Positions 15,334 through 24,805 of a stretch of 52,344 bases of DNA are shown piece by piece. The stretch is from an uncultured Alphaproteobacteria bacterium (lineage in GTDB: Bacteria; Pseudomonadota; Alphaproteobacteria; RF32; CAG-239), in the NCBI GenBank assembly GCA_944391615.1, contig CALXUE010000011.1:1-52344 (forward strand), read 5' to 3'. Positions within the stretch are counted from its first letter, which is position 1. Each line of letters opens with the position of its first letter. A program made the position numbers and the translations under genes. The notes under the pieces are model-generated. The model saw nothing but the letters and a program-made list of their open reading frames with translations. It searched no databases and was not told the origin of the DNA.

Positions 15334-16650
15334 ATGCATGTTGCCAATGCTGTTTTCGGCTGGGACCCGATGGTGGTGTCCAGCACGATTTTGATTATCA
15401 GCTATGTTATTTTGTTTACCGAAAAGCTTAATCGCGCCGTGGTGGCCTTAATCGGTGCCGGTGTGATGATTATGTGCGGGGTGTTGACCCAGGCGCAGGC
15501 GATTAAGGGAATCGATTTTAATACGCTGGCTTTGCTTATCGGTATGATGATTGTGGTCGGCGTGTCTGAAAAATCGGGAATGTTTCAATATGTGGCTATT
15601 TGGGGGGCACAACAGGTTAAAGCCAGCCCGCGTGGTATGATGATGGTGTTGGCAATTGTGACGGCGGTTTTTTCGGCTTTGCTTGACAATGTGACGACGG
15701 TTTTACTTTTGGTGCCGGTGACTTTTCAGATGACAAAAAAACTTAAGGTTAATCCTTATCCGTATTTGATTTTGGAGATTTTTGCCTCGAATATCGGTGG
15801 TACGGCAACATTAATCGGTGACCCTCCTAACATTTTGCTCGGCTCGGCCTTAAATCTCTCTTTTATGGATTTTGTCAGAGAGCTTACGCCTATTGTGGTT
15901 TTGACGATGATTGCGTTGATTGCCGTGTTTGATTTTGCTTATGGGCGGCATATGAAAACCAATAAAAAATGTCGTGCCGAAGTGATGCGAATTAACAAAA
16001 ATACTGCTATTACCGATAAGGTTTTGCTGGTGAAGTCTTTAATCGTTTTGTTTTCGGTGATTATCGGGTTTGTTTGTGCCGAGCATTTCCATATTGCAAA
16101 CGGTACGATTGCCATGACCGGTGCCGTGGTTATGATTATGCTCTATACTTGGGGCAATCGTCATGACGAACGTGAGGCCAGAACCTCTGAAATTTTTGCT
16201 TTGGTGGACTGGACAACAATCTTTTTCTTTGCAGGGTTGTTTGCCATTGTTTATGGTTTGGAAGAATCCGGCGTGTTGGTGCTTTTGGGGCAGAAATTTG
16301 TTGAATTTTCTGAAGGAAGTATCGACAAAGCCGTGGCTTTGGTGTTGTGGGTGTCGGCTATTGTGTCGGCAGCTATCGACAACATTCCGTTTGTGGCAAC
16401 CATGATTCCGGTTTTAAAGTCTATGGAGCCGGGAATGGGCGGACGTGAGGCAATGATGCCTGTGTGGTGGGCGCTGTCTCTTGGGTCTTGTTTTGGCGGA
16501 AACGGCTCGCTTATTGCGGCTTCTGCCAATGTGATTGTGGCCGGTATGGCGCAGCGTGAAGGAACGCCTATCTCCTTCTTGGGATTCCTTAAGTGGTCTA
16601 TTCCCGTGATGGTGGGGTCGGTGTTGATTGCCAGTCTCAAATTTATTTGA
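15334..16650 (+). CDS. NhaD/ArsB-family permease, paralog 2
   Basis: The 438-residue polytopic protein is collinear with the 9964-11304 product and shares most of its residues, including F-x-A-L-L-D-N-V-T-T-V, G-G-T-A-T-L-I-G-D-P-P-N-I and A-I-D-N-I-P-F-V-A-T. Differences are concentrated at the termini and in loops; it lacks the last eight residues of paralog 1. The function is probably the same type of ion exchange or export. The start ATG 15334 follows AAGGAG. The gene follows trmJ after 89 bases and ends at a strong terminator. The two paralogs face each other outward around the cysE region. Confidence 0.87.
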   Translation: MHVANAVFGWDPMVVSSTILIISYVILFTEKLNRAVVALIGAGVMIMCGVLTQAQAIKGIDFNTLALLIGMMIVVGVSEKSGMFQYVAIWGAQQVKASPRGMMMVLAIVTAVFSALLDNVTTVLLLVPVTFQMTKKLKVNPYPYLILEIFASNIGGTATLIGDPPNILLGSALNLSFMDFVRELTPIVVLTMIALIAVFDFAYGRHMKTNKKCRAEVMRINKNTAITDKVLLVKSLIVLFSVIIGFVCAEHFHIANGTIAMTGAVVMIMLYTWGNRHDEREARTSEIFALVDWTTIFFFAGLFAIVYGLEESGVLVLLGQKFVEFSEGSIDKAVALVLWVSAIVSAAIDNIPFVATMIPVLKSMEPGMGGREAMMPVWWALSLGSCFGGNGSLIAASANVIVAGMAQREGTPISFLGFLKWSIPVMVGSVLIASLKFI

Positions 16651-16670
16651 ATTTGCGCTTAAATGTGAGA

Positions 16671-16696
16671 GCGGGGAGGGTTTTCCCCGCTTTTTT
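16671..16696 (+). terminator. Terminator of permease paralog 2
   Basis: GC-rich stem GCGGGGA / TCCCCGC (16671-16677, 16684-16690) followed by six T. Confidence 0.9.
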
Positions 16697-16738
16697 GTGC
16701 CTCAATGGTAAAAATTTGCTCTTTTTGTCAGAAATTAG

Positions 16739-16766
16739 TTGACAGTACGAAAAAGTTATGTATATT
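16739..16766 (+). promoter_or_regulatory. Promoter of rplU-rpmA
   Basis: Consensus TTGACA (16739-16744), a 16-base spacer and TATATT (16761-16766), about 47 bases upstream of rplU. Confidence 0.7.
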
Positions 16767-16813
16767 GCAAACAAAAGATTTTTGTTTAATCTATAAAAAT
16801 TGGATGGTTTAAT

Positions 16814-17116
16814 ATGTACGCAGTAATTAAAACAGGCGGCAAACAGTACAAAGTGACAACCGGAGATGTTGTTAAAGTTGAAAAGTTGGCTGCCGAAGAA
16901 GGTAAAGAAGTTGTTTTCAACGAAGTTTTGGCTCTCGATAATACCATCGGTACGCCGTTGGTCGACGGTGCTAGCGTTAAAGCTACCGTTTTGAAGCAAG
17001 CTAAAGATGCTAAGGTTATTATCTTCAAAAAGAAGAGAAGACAAAACTATCGTCGTAAAAATGGCCACAGACAGCAAATCACGCTCGTCAAAATCACCGA
17101 TATTTGTGGCAAATAG
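16814..17116 (+). CDS. rplU: Large-subunit ribosomal protein bL21
   Basis: The 100-residue protein begins [12 protein letters not shown], the bL21 signature, and ends with the basic [17 protein letters not shown] segment that contacts 23S rRNA. Length is normal. It is followed by rpmA after 23 bases, the usual bacterial pair, and has its own promoter upstream. Confidence 0.97.
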   Translation: MYAVIKTGGKQYKVTTGDVVKVEKLAAEEGKEVVFNEVLALDNTIGTPLVDGASVKATVLKQAKDAKVIIFKKKRRQNYRRKNGHRQQITLVKITDICGK

Positions 17117-17139
17117 TTAAAGTTTAAGGAGAAATCGTT

Positions 17140-17397
17140 ATGGCACATAAGAAATCAGGCGGAAGCTCTTCTAACGGACGCGACTCCATCGGACGTCGTT
17201 TGGGCTTGAAAAAGTCCGGCGGTCAGGCCGTTATCCCCGGAAACATTATTGTTCGTCAACGTGGTACTCAATATCACCCAGGTGAAAATGTTGCTATGGG
17301 TAAAGACCACACCATTTTTGCCGTGGCTGAAGGTAAAGTTCAGTTCAGCAAAAAGGCTGGCGACAGAACTTATGTTTCTGTGGTGACTGAAGACTAG
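17140..17397 (+). CDS. rpmA: Large-subunit ribosomal protein bL27
   Basis: The 85-residue protein starts [16 protein letters not shown], the typical bL27 N-terminus without the cleavable extension found in Firmicutes, and contains [10 protein letters not shown]. Its N-terminus reaches the peptidyl transferase centre. The ribosome site is AAGGAGAAA. A terminator follows. Confidence 0.97.
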   Translation: MAHKKSGGSSSNGRDSIGRRLGLKKSGGQAVIPGNIIVRQRGTQYHPGENVAMGKDHTIFAVAEGKVQFSKKAGDRTYVSVVTED

Positions 17398-17421
17398 TTC
17401 GCTGATGAAATTTTTTGGAGG

Positions 17422-17451
17422 AGGGGGTGCTTCATCCCCTCTTTCTTTTTT
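17422..17451 (+). terminator. Terminator after rpmA
   Basis: An 8-bp stem AGGGGGTG / CATCCCCT with one G-U pair (17422-17429, 17433-17440) and then a T-rich tail. Confidence 0.8.
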
Positions 17452-18774
<1,323 letters not shown>

Positions 18775-18811
18775 GGCTTGTTGCGGTTACTTTATGTAAG
18801 GGAGAATTTTA

Positions 18812-19195
18812 GTGGTTAAAGCAGCTGAAAAATTACAAGAAACACTTAAAGATGAAGACAAAATTTTGGAGATTGTTACCAAAACGTTGGATGACAACAA
18901 AGCAGAAGATATTGTGGTGATGGATTTGCAGGGCAAAACATCAATCGCCGCTTATATGGTGGTGGCAAGCGGCACATCGCAACGCCATGTGGCTTCTTTG
19001 GCTGAAAAGGTGCAAGAAAACCTTAAAAAAGCCGGCTATAAATCAACCGTTGAGGGGGCGGAGAAAGCCGACTGGGTGTTGATTGATGCTTTTGATGTAA
19101 TCGTTCATCTCTTTAAACCTGAAGTCAGAGATTTTTACAGCATTGAGAAAATGTGGAGCAGTGTGGCGGAAATTCGTCATATTACTTCCAAATAA
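18812..19195 (+). CDS. rsfS: Ribosomal silencing factor RsfS
   Basis: The 127-residue protein has the RsfS/Iojap core: K-A-E-D-I-V-V-M-D-L, Y-M-V-V-A-S-G-T-S-Q-R-H-V, G-A-E-K-A-D-W-V-L-I-D and V-H-L-F-K-P-E-V-R-D-F-Y. It binds uL14 and blocks subunit joining under starvation. The start is GTG 18812 with an AGGGAGA ribosome site. It follows obgE by 37 bases, and a terminator closes this unit, separating it from rlmH. Confidence 0.95.
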   Translation: MVKAAEKLQETLKDEDKILEIVTKTLDDNKAEDIVVMDLQGKTSIAAYMVVASGTSQRHVASLAEKVQENLKKAGYKSTVEGAEKADWVLIDAFDVIVHLFKPEVRDFYSIEKMWSSVAEIRHITSK

Positions 19196-19209
19196 ATTTT
19201 ATTATAAAG

Positions 19210-19236
19210 AATCGCCTCTTCGCGGGCGATTTTTTG
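19210..19236 (+). terminator. Terminator after rsfS
   Basis: Stem AATCGCC / GGCGATT (19210-19216, 19225-19231) with a T-run. Confidence 0.83.
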
Positions 19237-19278
19237 TTGGGGATATAAAATCAGCTTTTGAGCTAAAACATAAAATTG

Positions 19279-19306
19279 TTGACAAAAAATATATTTCCCC
19301 TATATT
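19279..19306 (+). promoter_or_regulatory. Promoter of the 19347 gene
   Basis: TTGACA (19279-19284), a 16-base spacer and TATATT (19301-19306). The leader to the ATG is AT-rich and shows no Shine-Dalgarno. Confidence 0.65.
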
Positions 19307-19346
19307 GGCAGCGTGTTTTTATTATTAATTTTTAATATTTTTGTGT

Positions 19347-20006
19347 ATGAAAACGAGAGAAAAAATTGAGCAGGCTTATGATGAACAAATTCGTCGATGT
19401 CAGAAGTATTTTGCCGGCTCGGAAAAACGTAAACAGGAAGCACTAACTATTCTCAAACAGTTGAAAAAACAAGAATTGGCAATGTCTCAGGCTGAAATTA
19501 TGGCTTATGCCCAAAAAATCAGGCCGCTTGTCAGAGGTTCCGAGTTTTATGTCGGTGTTTATGCTGATGATTTGGATAATTGCCGAAATAATGCTAATAT
19601 CTTAACAGATGGCGAGTATAAGCTACGTTTGTTAAAGCACATTCAATATGTTAAAGAACATGGAACATCTCTCTTTTGGGCGAAAAATGTGCCTATCTGT
19701 ACCGATAGTTTCTCATATTCCAACATTGAACCATTTATGCCGGCTGTTGGCTTGACAGAAGTGGCGCAGGTTAAAACCTATCATCGTTATGGGGGATATT
19801 GGGGATGTTTACGTCCTTCGGCTGACGAATGTATTTATCAATGTCCCAAAGATATTTTGGACAAGGTGTGTGCCTTTGAAGTTAGATCGGCTTATCCCGC
19901 CGATGTTAATCCTTATAACAATGCGATTGACAGGCACGAGCTGGTTACAATCTACTATTCGGGTGATGTTCCTCAGGAAGTTTTGGCACAGAAAATTGAA
20001 TGGTAA
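19347..20006 (+). CDS. Unknown cytoplasmic protein inserted between rsfS and rlmH
   Basis: The 219-residue protein has a helical, Lys/Gln/Glu-rich N-terminal third (1-60) and a mixed C-terminal part with several Cys, Tyr and Trp (G-G-Y-W-G-C-L, D-E-C-I-Y-Q-C). No family, signal peptide or membrane segment is recognised. It has a good sigma-70 promoter, but the leader TTATTATTAATTTTTAATAT lacks a Shine-Dalgarno. An in-frame TTG at 19341 is possible. It is convergent with the 20054 gene and shares its terminator, and both are inserted between rsfS and rlmH, which are usually adjacent. Confidence 0.72.
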   Translation: MKTREKIEQAYDEQIRRCQKYFAGSEKRKQEALTILKQLKKQELAMSQAEIMAYAQKIRPLVRGSEFYVGVYADDLDNCRNNANILTDGEYKLRLLKHIQYVKEHGTSLFWAKNVPICTDSFSYSNIEPFMPAVGLTEVAQVKTYHRYGGYWGCLRPSADECIYQCPKDILDKVCAFEVRSAYPADVNPYNNAIDRHELVTIYYSGDVPQEVLAQKIEW

Positions 20007-20019
20007 ATTAAAACTATTA

Positions 20020-20055
20020 AATCCGTATTTCGGTTAAGAAATACGGATTTTTTTT
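20020..20055. terminator. Bidirectional terminator
   Basis: A 12-bp stem AATCCGTATTTC / GAAATACGGATT (20020-20031, 20038-20049) with T-runs lies between the convergent unknown genes. Confidence 0.87.
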
Positions 20056-20497
20056 AATACAGCAAGAGCCAGATTAAAACCGCCAGAGCAATTAGTCCAA
20101 TGATGATTTCTGTTCGGCGGTAGTTTTTGAACTCTTTGTTTTCAATATAATACGGCGAATAGAAGTTAATCTCATTGCGGAAACTTTTGAAATATCCTCC
20201 CTCTCCCGAATAGGTGAAAGACGCAAGGTAATTTTGGGTTTCCAGCGGAGAGAGGCTGTCTTGATAGTGCATTCCGTAGGTTGAATCCAGTTTGTAGGTG
20301 TTTATGGATACTTCTTCTTCCAGAATGGGTTTGCCCAAGAGGGATGACAGTATCTCAGCAAAGGATTTTAGCGTCGTAATGGGAGTATCCGGCGGGCCTT
20401 GGTAAATTAATAATTTCGGCACGTCTTTGTGTTGTTGATGCAATATCTCGCACTGTTTGAGATATGCTTTCATGGTGTCTTTAATATTTGCTTCCAT
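20054..20497 (-). CDS. Tail-anchored membrane protein, unknown
   Basis: The 147-residue protein is soluble and charged up to about residue 125 and ends in one hydrophobic helix (about 129-147, I-I-I-G-L-I-A-L-A-V-L-I-W-L-L-L-Y), so it is probably tail-anchored in the inner membrane. No family is recognised. The minus-strand promoter TTGACA / 18 / TAATAA (20560-20531) overlaps the rlmH 5' end. The leader before ATG is AT-rich with no Shine-Dalgarno and resembles that of the 48503 gene. Confidence 0.7.
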   Translation of the reverse strand: MEANIKDTMKAYLKQCEILHQQHKDVPKLLIYQGPPDTPITTLKSFAEILSSLLGKPILEEEVSINTYKLDSTYGMHYQDSLSPLETQNYLASFTYSGEGGYFKSFRNEINFYSPYYIENKEFKNYRRTEIIIGLIALAVLIWLLLY

Positions 20498-20530
20498 AAT
20501 TGTAAAATTTAATAATATTTAACTGTTTGT

Positions 20531-20560
20531 TTATTATGATATTCTCAAGTTAATTGTCAA
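20531..20560 (-). promoter_or_regulatory. Promoter of the tail-anchored protein gene
   Basis: Minus-strand TTGACA (20560-20555), 18-base spacer, TAATAA (20536-20531), about 33 bases upstream of the start codon. Confidence 0.6.
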
Positions 20561-20580
20561 GTTTTTTGAAGTGGTGGATG

Positions 20581-21021
20581 ATGAAAGCTCTTATTTTGGC
20601 TATCGGTAAATGCAAAAAAAATTCTCCCGAAGCGATGATTATTGAAGAATATGTTAAGCGTTCCGGTTGGGAAGTTATTATTAAAGAAAAAGACAATTCA
20701 TCTCAAGTTGATGAAACTAAATTTTTACAGGAAAATATTCCTCCTCATGCAAAAGTTGTGGTACTTGATGAACGCGGGGTGAATGTTTCAAGCCTTGAGT
20801 TGGCGGCTAAAATCGAAAACTGGATGCTGGATGGATGTTCGGAAATTTGTTTTCTTATCGGCGGGGCGGACGGACATTTGCAATCTACGCGTGATAAGGC
20901 TGATTTGCTGCTCTCTTTCGGTAAGCTCACGCTGCCGCATATGTTGATGCGCGCCGTGTTGTGTGAGCAGATTTATCGGGTGCAGACCATCATCAACCAT
21001 CATCCTTATCATCGGGCTTGA
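20581..21021 (+). CDS. rlmH: 23S rRNA pseudouridine-1915 N3-methyltransferase
   Basis: The SPOUT-fold protein of 146 residues begins M-K-A-L-I-L-A-I-G-K-C-K and contains the SAM-binding motif C-F-L-I-G-G-A-D-G-H and the C-terminal L-P-H-M-L-M-R-A-V-L-C-E-Q-I-Y-R...H-H-P-Y-H-R-A, exactly as in RlmH. It methylates m3Psi1915 in helix 69. ATG 20578 is an equally close alternative start; homologs begin M-K. It is separated here from rsfS by two unknown genes. Confidence 0.94.
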   Translation: MKALILAIGKCKKNSPEAMIIEEYVKRSGWEVIIKEKDNSSQVDETKFLQENIPPHAKVVVLDERGVNVSSLELAAKIENWMLDGCSEICFLIGGADGHLQSTRDKADLLLSFGKLTLPHMLMRAVLCEQIYRVQTIINHHPYHRA

Positions 21022-21124
21022 GGTTTGTGAATTTTTTGTAACATGGGCGGTCTTGGGTTTACAAATCTTAAGTTTTATGCTTTAATATATATAATAAATT
21101 CTTGTTCTCGTGAGGAGAATTATT

Positions 21125-22744
21125 ATGAAAAAGTTTCTTCTTGTTTGTTTCTTTTCTATGTTGGCTATCGGGTCTGCTTGGGCACAGTCGCAGTCTGAAG
21201 ATGAACGGTTGTGGGAGTTAGCAAATAGCGACACGAAATATACGGAAATGGATTCTGCTGATAGAGTTAAAGTTATGAAATTAAGAAATGTTTCTAGATC
21301 TGACTTTGATTTTAAGAAACAATTATTACTTAGCCAGACTAATTCTGCTATGTCTCAGCAAGTTGATGAGCTGTTTAAAAATTCTGATAATATGAGTGAT
21401 GAAGAGTTTGAGGCTCAAATTGACAAGTTAGCGGCTCAAGTTCCGACTTTTAATGAAGATAAAGAGAAGTATGAAGCCGAAAAAAAAGCAAAAGAAGAGC
21501 TCAAAGAACGTGAATGGGAAGAGAGATTAAGACAGATTGATGAAGAACAGCAGAGATTAAATCAGATTGATGAAGAACGGAAAGCCCAAAATTCTTCTAG
21601 TTCTTCTTCAGAAAATGCTCCTGCTCCGGTGGACCCTACAAAATCAGATTTGAGCTCTCTTGCTAACCAAAGCGGGCTTGATGCCGGAAGTCTTCCTGTC
21701 AGTAATGATTTTTCTAACCAAAATGGGCTTGATGCAATTCCCTCTGCAATTCCTGCTATTGATTCAAGTTTGGAGGGCGTTGGTGGGGTTAAACCAACAA
21801 CAACGGTTTTAAATGGTGTTGTGGGAATAACAGTGGAAAATGGGGCTGATACCCTCAATTCCGAAAATGCAAATGCTGATTCCGCTGCTGCGGCTCAAGC
21901 CTCTATTGCCGGTTGTTCCGGAGATGTCTTTCAACAAATTCAATGCAAAGTTTTGCAATTCTTATCTAATTTGCGTACCTTGGCCTATGTCTTGGCAGGC
22001 TTTGGGTTGATTATGTTTGCTTATGCCGCTATCTTTAACAAGGTTAACTGGAAACATTTGTCTTCTATTGGTATGGGGTTGTTCTTATTGGCTATGATGG
22101 GGCCTTTTATTGAATATTTTTCCGGTAATTCTAGCGTTACGACTGCCTTAGGTTATGGTAATTTTATGGGCGATCAGTTTACTTATGTGCGAGGTAGCGG
22201 TGCTCAGGCTGCTGTTGATGAAAGCCAAATTCCTGATACGTCTGCTGAAAACAATAATACGGCGCAGATTATCAGTGGGGCTCTGACTGGTGGTGCTTCT
22301 GATGATGAAGATAATGAAGAAACAAGTAGTAATAAAATAAAATTTAGTATCGGTGATATTATTAACTTTGGTAAATCGGCTATTCGTACCGTAAAAGATG
22401 TGGCTAATGTTGCTCAAAATACTGATTGGAGTTTAAGTAATATCGGTGGAATTATCAGCAATGTGGAAAATACAATTTCTCATAATGAATCCGGATTCGA
22501 TAGTATTAGTAATTTGGCTCAGATTGCTGGTGGCATTTTGGGAAAAGGTGATTTTAGTCAAGTCGATGTTAACTCAGAATTGAAAACCGGACAAGATGCT
22601 GCTAACAGAATTCAAGATTTGTTTTCTTCTAAAAAAACCAAAATTGAAAACAGAAGTAAGCGCGCTCAGGGAGAAAATACAAATAAACTCTCTAATTGGT
22701 TGGATAATCTTGGTGATAAAATTAATGGCAATACTGCTGAGTGA
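21125..22744 (+). CDS. Secreted coiled-coil protein with a VirB2/TrbC-like two-helix membrane segment
   Basis: The 539-residue protein has a signal peptide (1-20, A-W-A cleavage). A Glu/Lys/Arg-rich coiled coil follows (about 95-155, with a D-E-E-Q-Q-R-L-N-Q-I-D-E-E-R repeat), then a Ser/Pro/Asn linker. Two TM helices (about 285-345, C-K-V-L-Q-F-L-S-N-L then G-L-F-L-L-A-M-M-G-P-F) are preceded by C-S-G-D-V-F-Q-Q-I-Q-C, resembling the TrbC/VirB2 pilin core. A long polar C-terminal region follows. The type IV secretion pilin likeness is a pattern match only. The start ATG 21125 follows GAGGAG. No other T4SS gene is in the window, and the gene ends at a strong terminator. Confidence 0.75.
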   Translation: MKKFLLVCFFSMLAIGSAWAQSQSEDERLWELANSDTKYTEMDSADRVKVMKLRNVSRSDFDFKKQLLLSQTNSAMSQQVDELFKNSDNMSDEEFEAQIDKLAAQVPTFNEDKEKYEAEKKAKEELKEREWEERLRQIDEEQQRLNQIDEERKAQNSSSSSSENAPAPVDPTKSDLSSLANQSGLDAGSLPVSNDFSNQNGLDAIPSAIPAIDSSLEGVGGVKPTTTVLNGVVGITVENGADTLNSENANADSAAAAQASIAGCSGDVFQQIQCKVLQFLSNLRTLAYVLAGFGLIMFAYAAIFNKVNWKHLSSIGMGLFLLAMMGPFIEYFSGNSSVTTALGYGNFMGDQFTYVRGSGAQAAVDESQIPDTSAENNNTAQIISGALTGGASDDEDNEETSSNKIKFSIGDIINFGKSAIRTVKDVANVAQNTDWSLSNIGGIISNVENTISHNESGFDSISNLAQIAGGILGKGDFSQVDVNSELKTGQDAANRIQDLFSSKKTKIENRSKRAQGENTNKLSNWLDNLGDKINGNTAE

Positions 22745-22764
22745 TGATGAAATTGTTTCTTTAT

Positions 22765-22797
22765 AAAAGCTCGGAAATTTTATTCCGAGCTTTTTTA
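22765..22797. terminator. Bidirectional terminator
   Basis: A 12-bp stem AAAAGCTCGGAA / TTCCGAGCTTTT (22765-22776, 22783-22794) serves the plus-strand gene ending at 22744 and minus-strand uvrB. Confidence 0.88.
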
Positions 22798-22799
22798 TG

Positions 22800-24797
22800 C
22801 TATAAATTTTTAAGACCGAGTTTTTCAAGCTCTTTTATCTTGTCTCGATATATTACCGCTTCTTCAAATTCTAAGTTGGCGGCGGCTTCCTTCATCTTCT
22901 TGGTGTATTCTTTTAATTTCTTTTCGATGTTCTTGATATCTGAAATTTCTTGTTTGTTGGTCGTCTTGCTATCATCCAGATAATCACTTTCAGTCATTTC
23001 GCTTAAGGCATTGGATATGGCTTTTTTGATGGTTTTAGGCGTGATGCCGTGTTCTTTATTGTATGCCAGCTGCTTTTCACGGCGGCGGGCTGTTTCTTCT
23101 AAGGCTTCTTTCATGGAACCGGTCATTTTATCGGCGTATAATATAACTCGTCCTTCCGCATTCCTTGCTGCACGACCTATGGTTTGAATTAAAGAACGTG
23201 CCGATCTTAGGAACCCTTCTTTGTCGGCATCTAATATGGCAACTAATGAGCATTCAGGTATATCCAATCCTTCTCTTAATAGGTTAATGCCTACCAAAAC
23301 ATCAAACACACCTTTTCTTAAATCACGAATGATTTCTATTCTTTCCAGTGTGTCAATATCTGAATGAAGGTAGCGGACTTTGATGCCGTTGTCGTGCAAA
23401 TATTCGGTTAAATCTTCGGCCATCTTTTTGGTTAAGGTCGTGACCAAAACTCGCTCCCCTTTGGCGGTGGTTTTGCGGCATTCGTTCATTAAATCGTCTA
23501 TTTGATTTTCTATCGGGCGAACTTCACACATTGGGTCGGCTAGGCCTGTCGGGCGAATAACTTGTTCAACAAAAGTTCCCTTGCTTTGCTCAAGTTCCCA
23601 ATCTCCGGGGGTGGCAGATACAAAAATGCTTTGTCCGCGCATTTTGTCCCATTCATCAAACTTTAGGGGGCGGTTGTCTACACAGGATGGTAATCTAAAT
23701 CCGTATTGCGCCAATGTGCTCTTACGGTTAAAGTCTCCTTTAAACATACCACCGATTTGCGGAATGGAAATATGGCTTTCATCTACAAACAAAATGGCAT
23801 TCGGCGGTAGGTATTCAAATAATGTTGGTGGCGGAGAGCCTGCTTTGCGCCCCGTTAAGTACCTTGAATAATTTTCTATTCCTTTGCAATGTCCGGTCGT
23901 TTCTAACATCTCAAGGTCAAAACGTGTTCTTTGTTCTATGCGCTGGGCTTCCAAAAACTGATTATTTTGATTAAATTTTTCTATGGTTTCTTTCAGTTCT
24001 TCTCTGATACCTTGCATGGCGTGGGCCAATGCCGGTCGGGGGGTGACGTAATGATTGGCCGGATATATGGTGACTTCTTCCAAATCTTGCAATTTGTGGC
24101 CGGTTAGTGAATCAAACTCACTGATGCTTTCTATCTCATCTCCAAAAAAGGATATGCGCCAGCCTTTGTCTTCATAGTGGGCAGGAAATATATCTAAAAC
24201 ATCTCCGTTGACTCTAAAGGTGGAGCGGACGAAGTTTTGCTGGTTTCTTTCGTATTGCAGTTCGGTTAGCCGTTTGCAGATATCTTTTATTTCAATTTCA
24301 TCTCCGATTTTGAGCGGAATGGTCATGGCTGAATAGGAATCGACGTCGCCTAAGCCATAAATGCAGGATACGGATGCGATAATAATAACATCATTACATT
24401 CCAAAATATCTCGGGTGGCGGCGTTCCTCATTCGGTCGATTTGCTCGTTTAGGGCAGAATCTTTTTCTATATATGTGTCTGTTTTGGGGACGTATGCTTC
24501 CGGTTGATAATAATCGTAATAGCTTACAAAATATTCAACATGGTTGTTGGGAAAAAACTCTTTCATTTCGGAATAAAGCTGTGCGGCCAAAATCTTGTTT
24601 GGTGCCATTATCATGGCCGGACGTTGTGTCTGCTCAATAATCTTGGCCATGGTAAAGGTTTTGCCCGAGCCGGTTACGCCCAATAAAACCTGCGAGCGGT
24701 CGCCCCTTTCTATGCCCTCGCATAACTCTTTAATCGCACTGGGTTGGTCGCCCGATGGTTCAAACGGGCTTTCTATTTTGAATTTATTTTTTATCAT
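22800..24797 (-). CDS. uvrB: Excinuclease ABC subunit B
   Basis: The 665-residue protein has all UvrB signatures: Walker A G-V-T-G-S-G-K-T, the beta-hairpin region [23 protein letters not shown], motif [11 protein letters not shown], motif [11 protein letters not shown], and a C-terminal UVR domain (about 625-660) for UvrC/UvrA contact. It is the damage-verification helicase of nucleotide excision repair. It starts eight bases after the stop of the TPR gene, so it is the last gene of the flagellar transcription unit, an unusual placement. Confidence 0.97.
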   Translation of the reverse strand: MIKNKFKIESPFEPSGDQPSAIKELCEGIERGDRSQVLLGVTGSGKTFTMAKIIEQTQRPAMIMAPNKILAAQLYSEMKEFFPNNHVEYFVSYYDYYQPEAYVPKTDTYIEKDSALNEQIDRMRNAATRDILECNDVIIIASVSCIYGLGDVDSYSAMTIPLKIGDEIEIKDICKRLTELQYERNQQNFVRSTFRVNGDVLDIFPAHYEDKGWRISFFGDEIESISEFDSLTGHKLQDLEEVTIYPANHYVTPRPALAHAMQGIREELKETIEKFNQNNQFLEAQRIEQRTRFDLEMLETTGHCKGIENYSRYLTGRKAGSPPPTLFEYLPPNAILFVDESHISIPQIGGMFKGDFNRKSTLAQYGFRLPSCVDNRPLKFDEWDKMRGQSIFVSATPGDWELEQSKGTFVEQVIRPTGLADPMCEVRPIENQIDDLMNECRKTTAKGERVLVTTLTKKMAEDLTEYLHDNGIKVRYLHSDIDTLERIEIIRDLRKGVFDVLVGINLLREGLDIPECSLVAILDADKEGFLRSARSLIQTIGRAARNAEGRVILYADKMTGSMKEALEETARRREKQLAYNKEHGITPKTIKKAISNALSEMTESDYLDDSKTTNKQEISDIKNIEKKLKEYTKKMKEAAANLEFEEAVIYRDKIKELEKLGLKNL

Positions 24798-24805
24798 GGT
24801 TCTTT

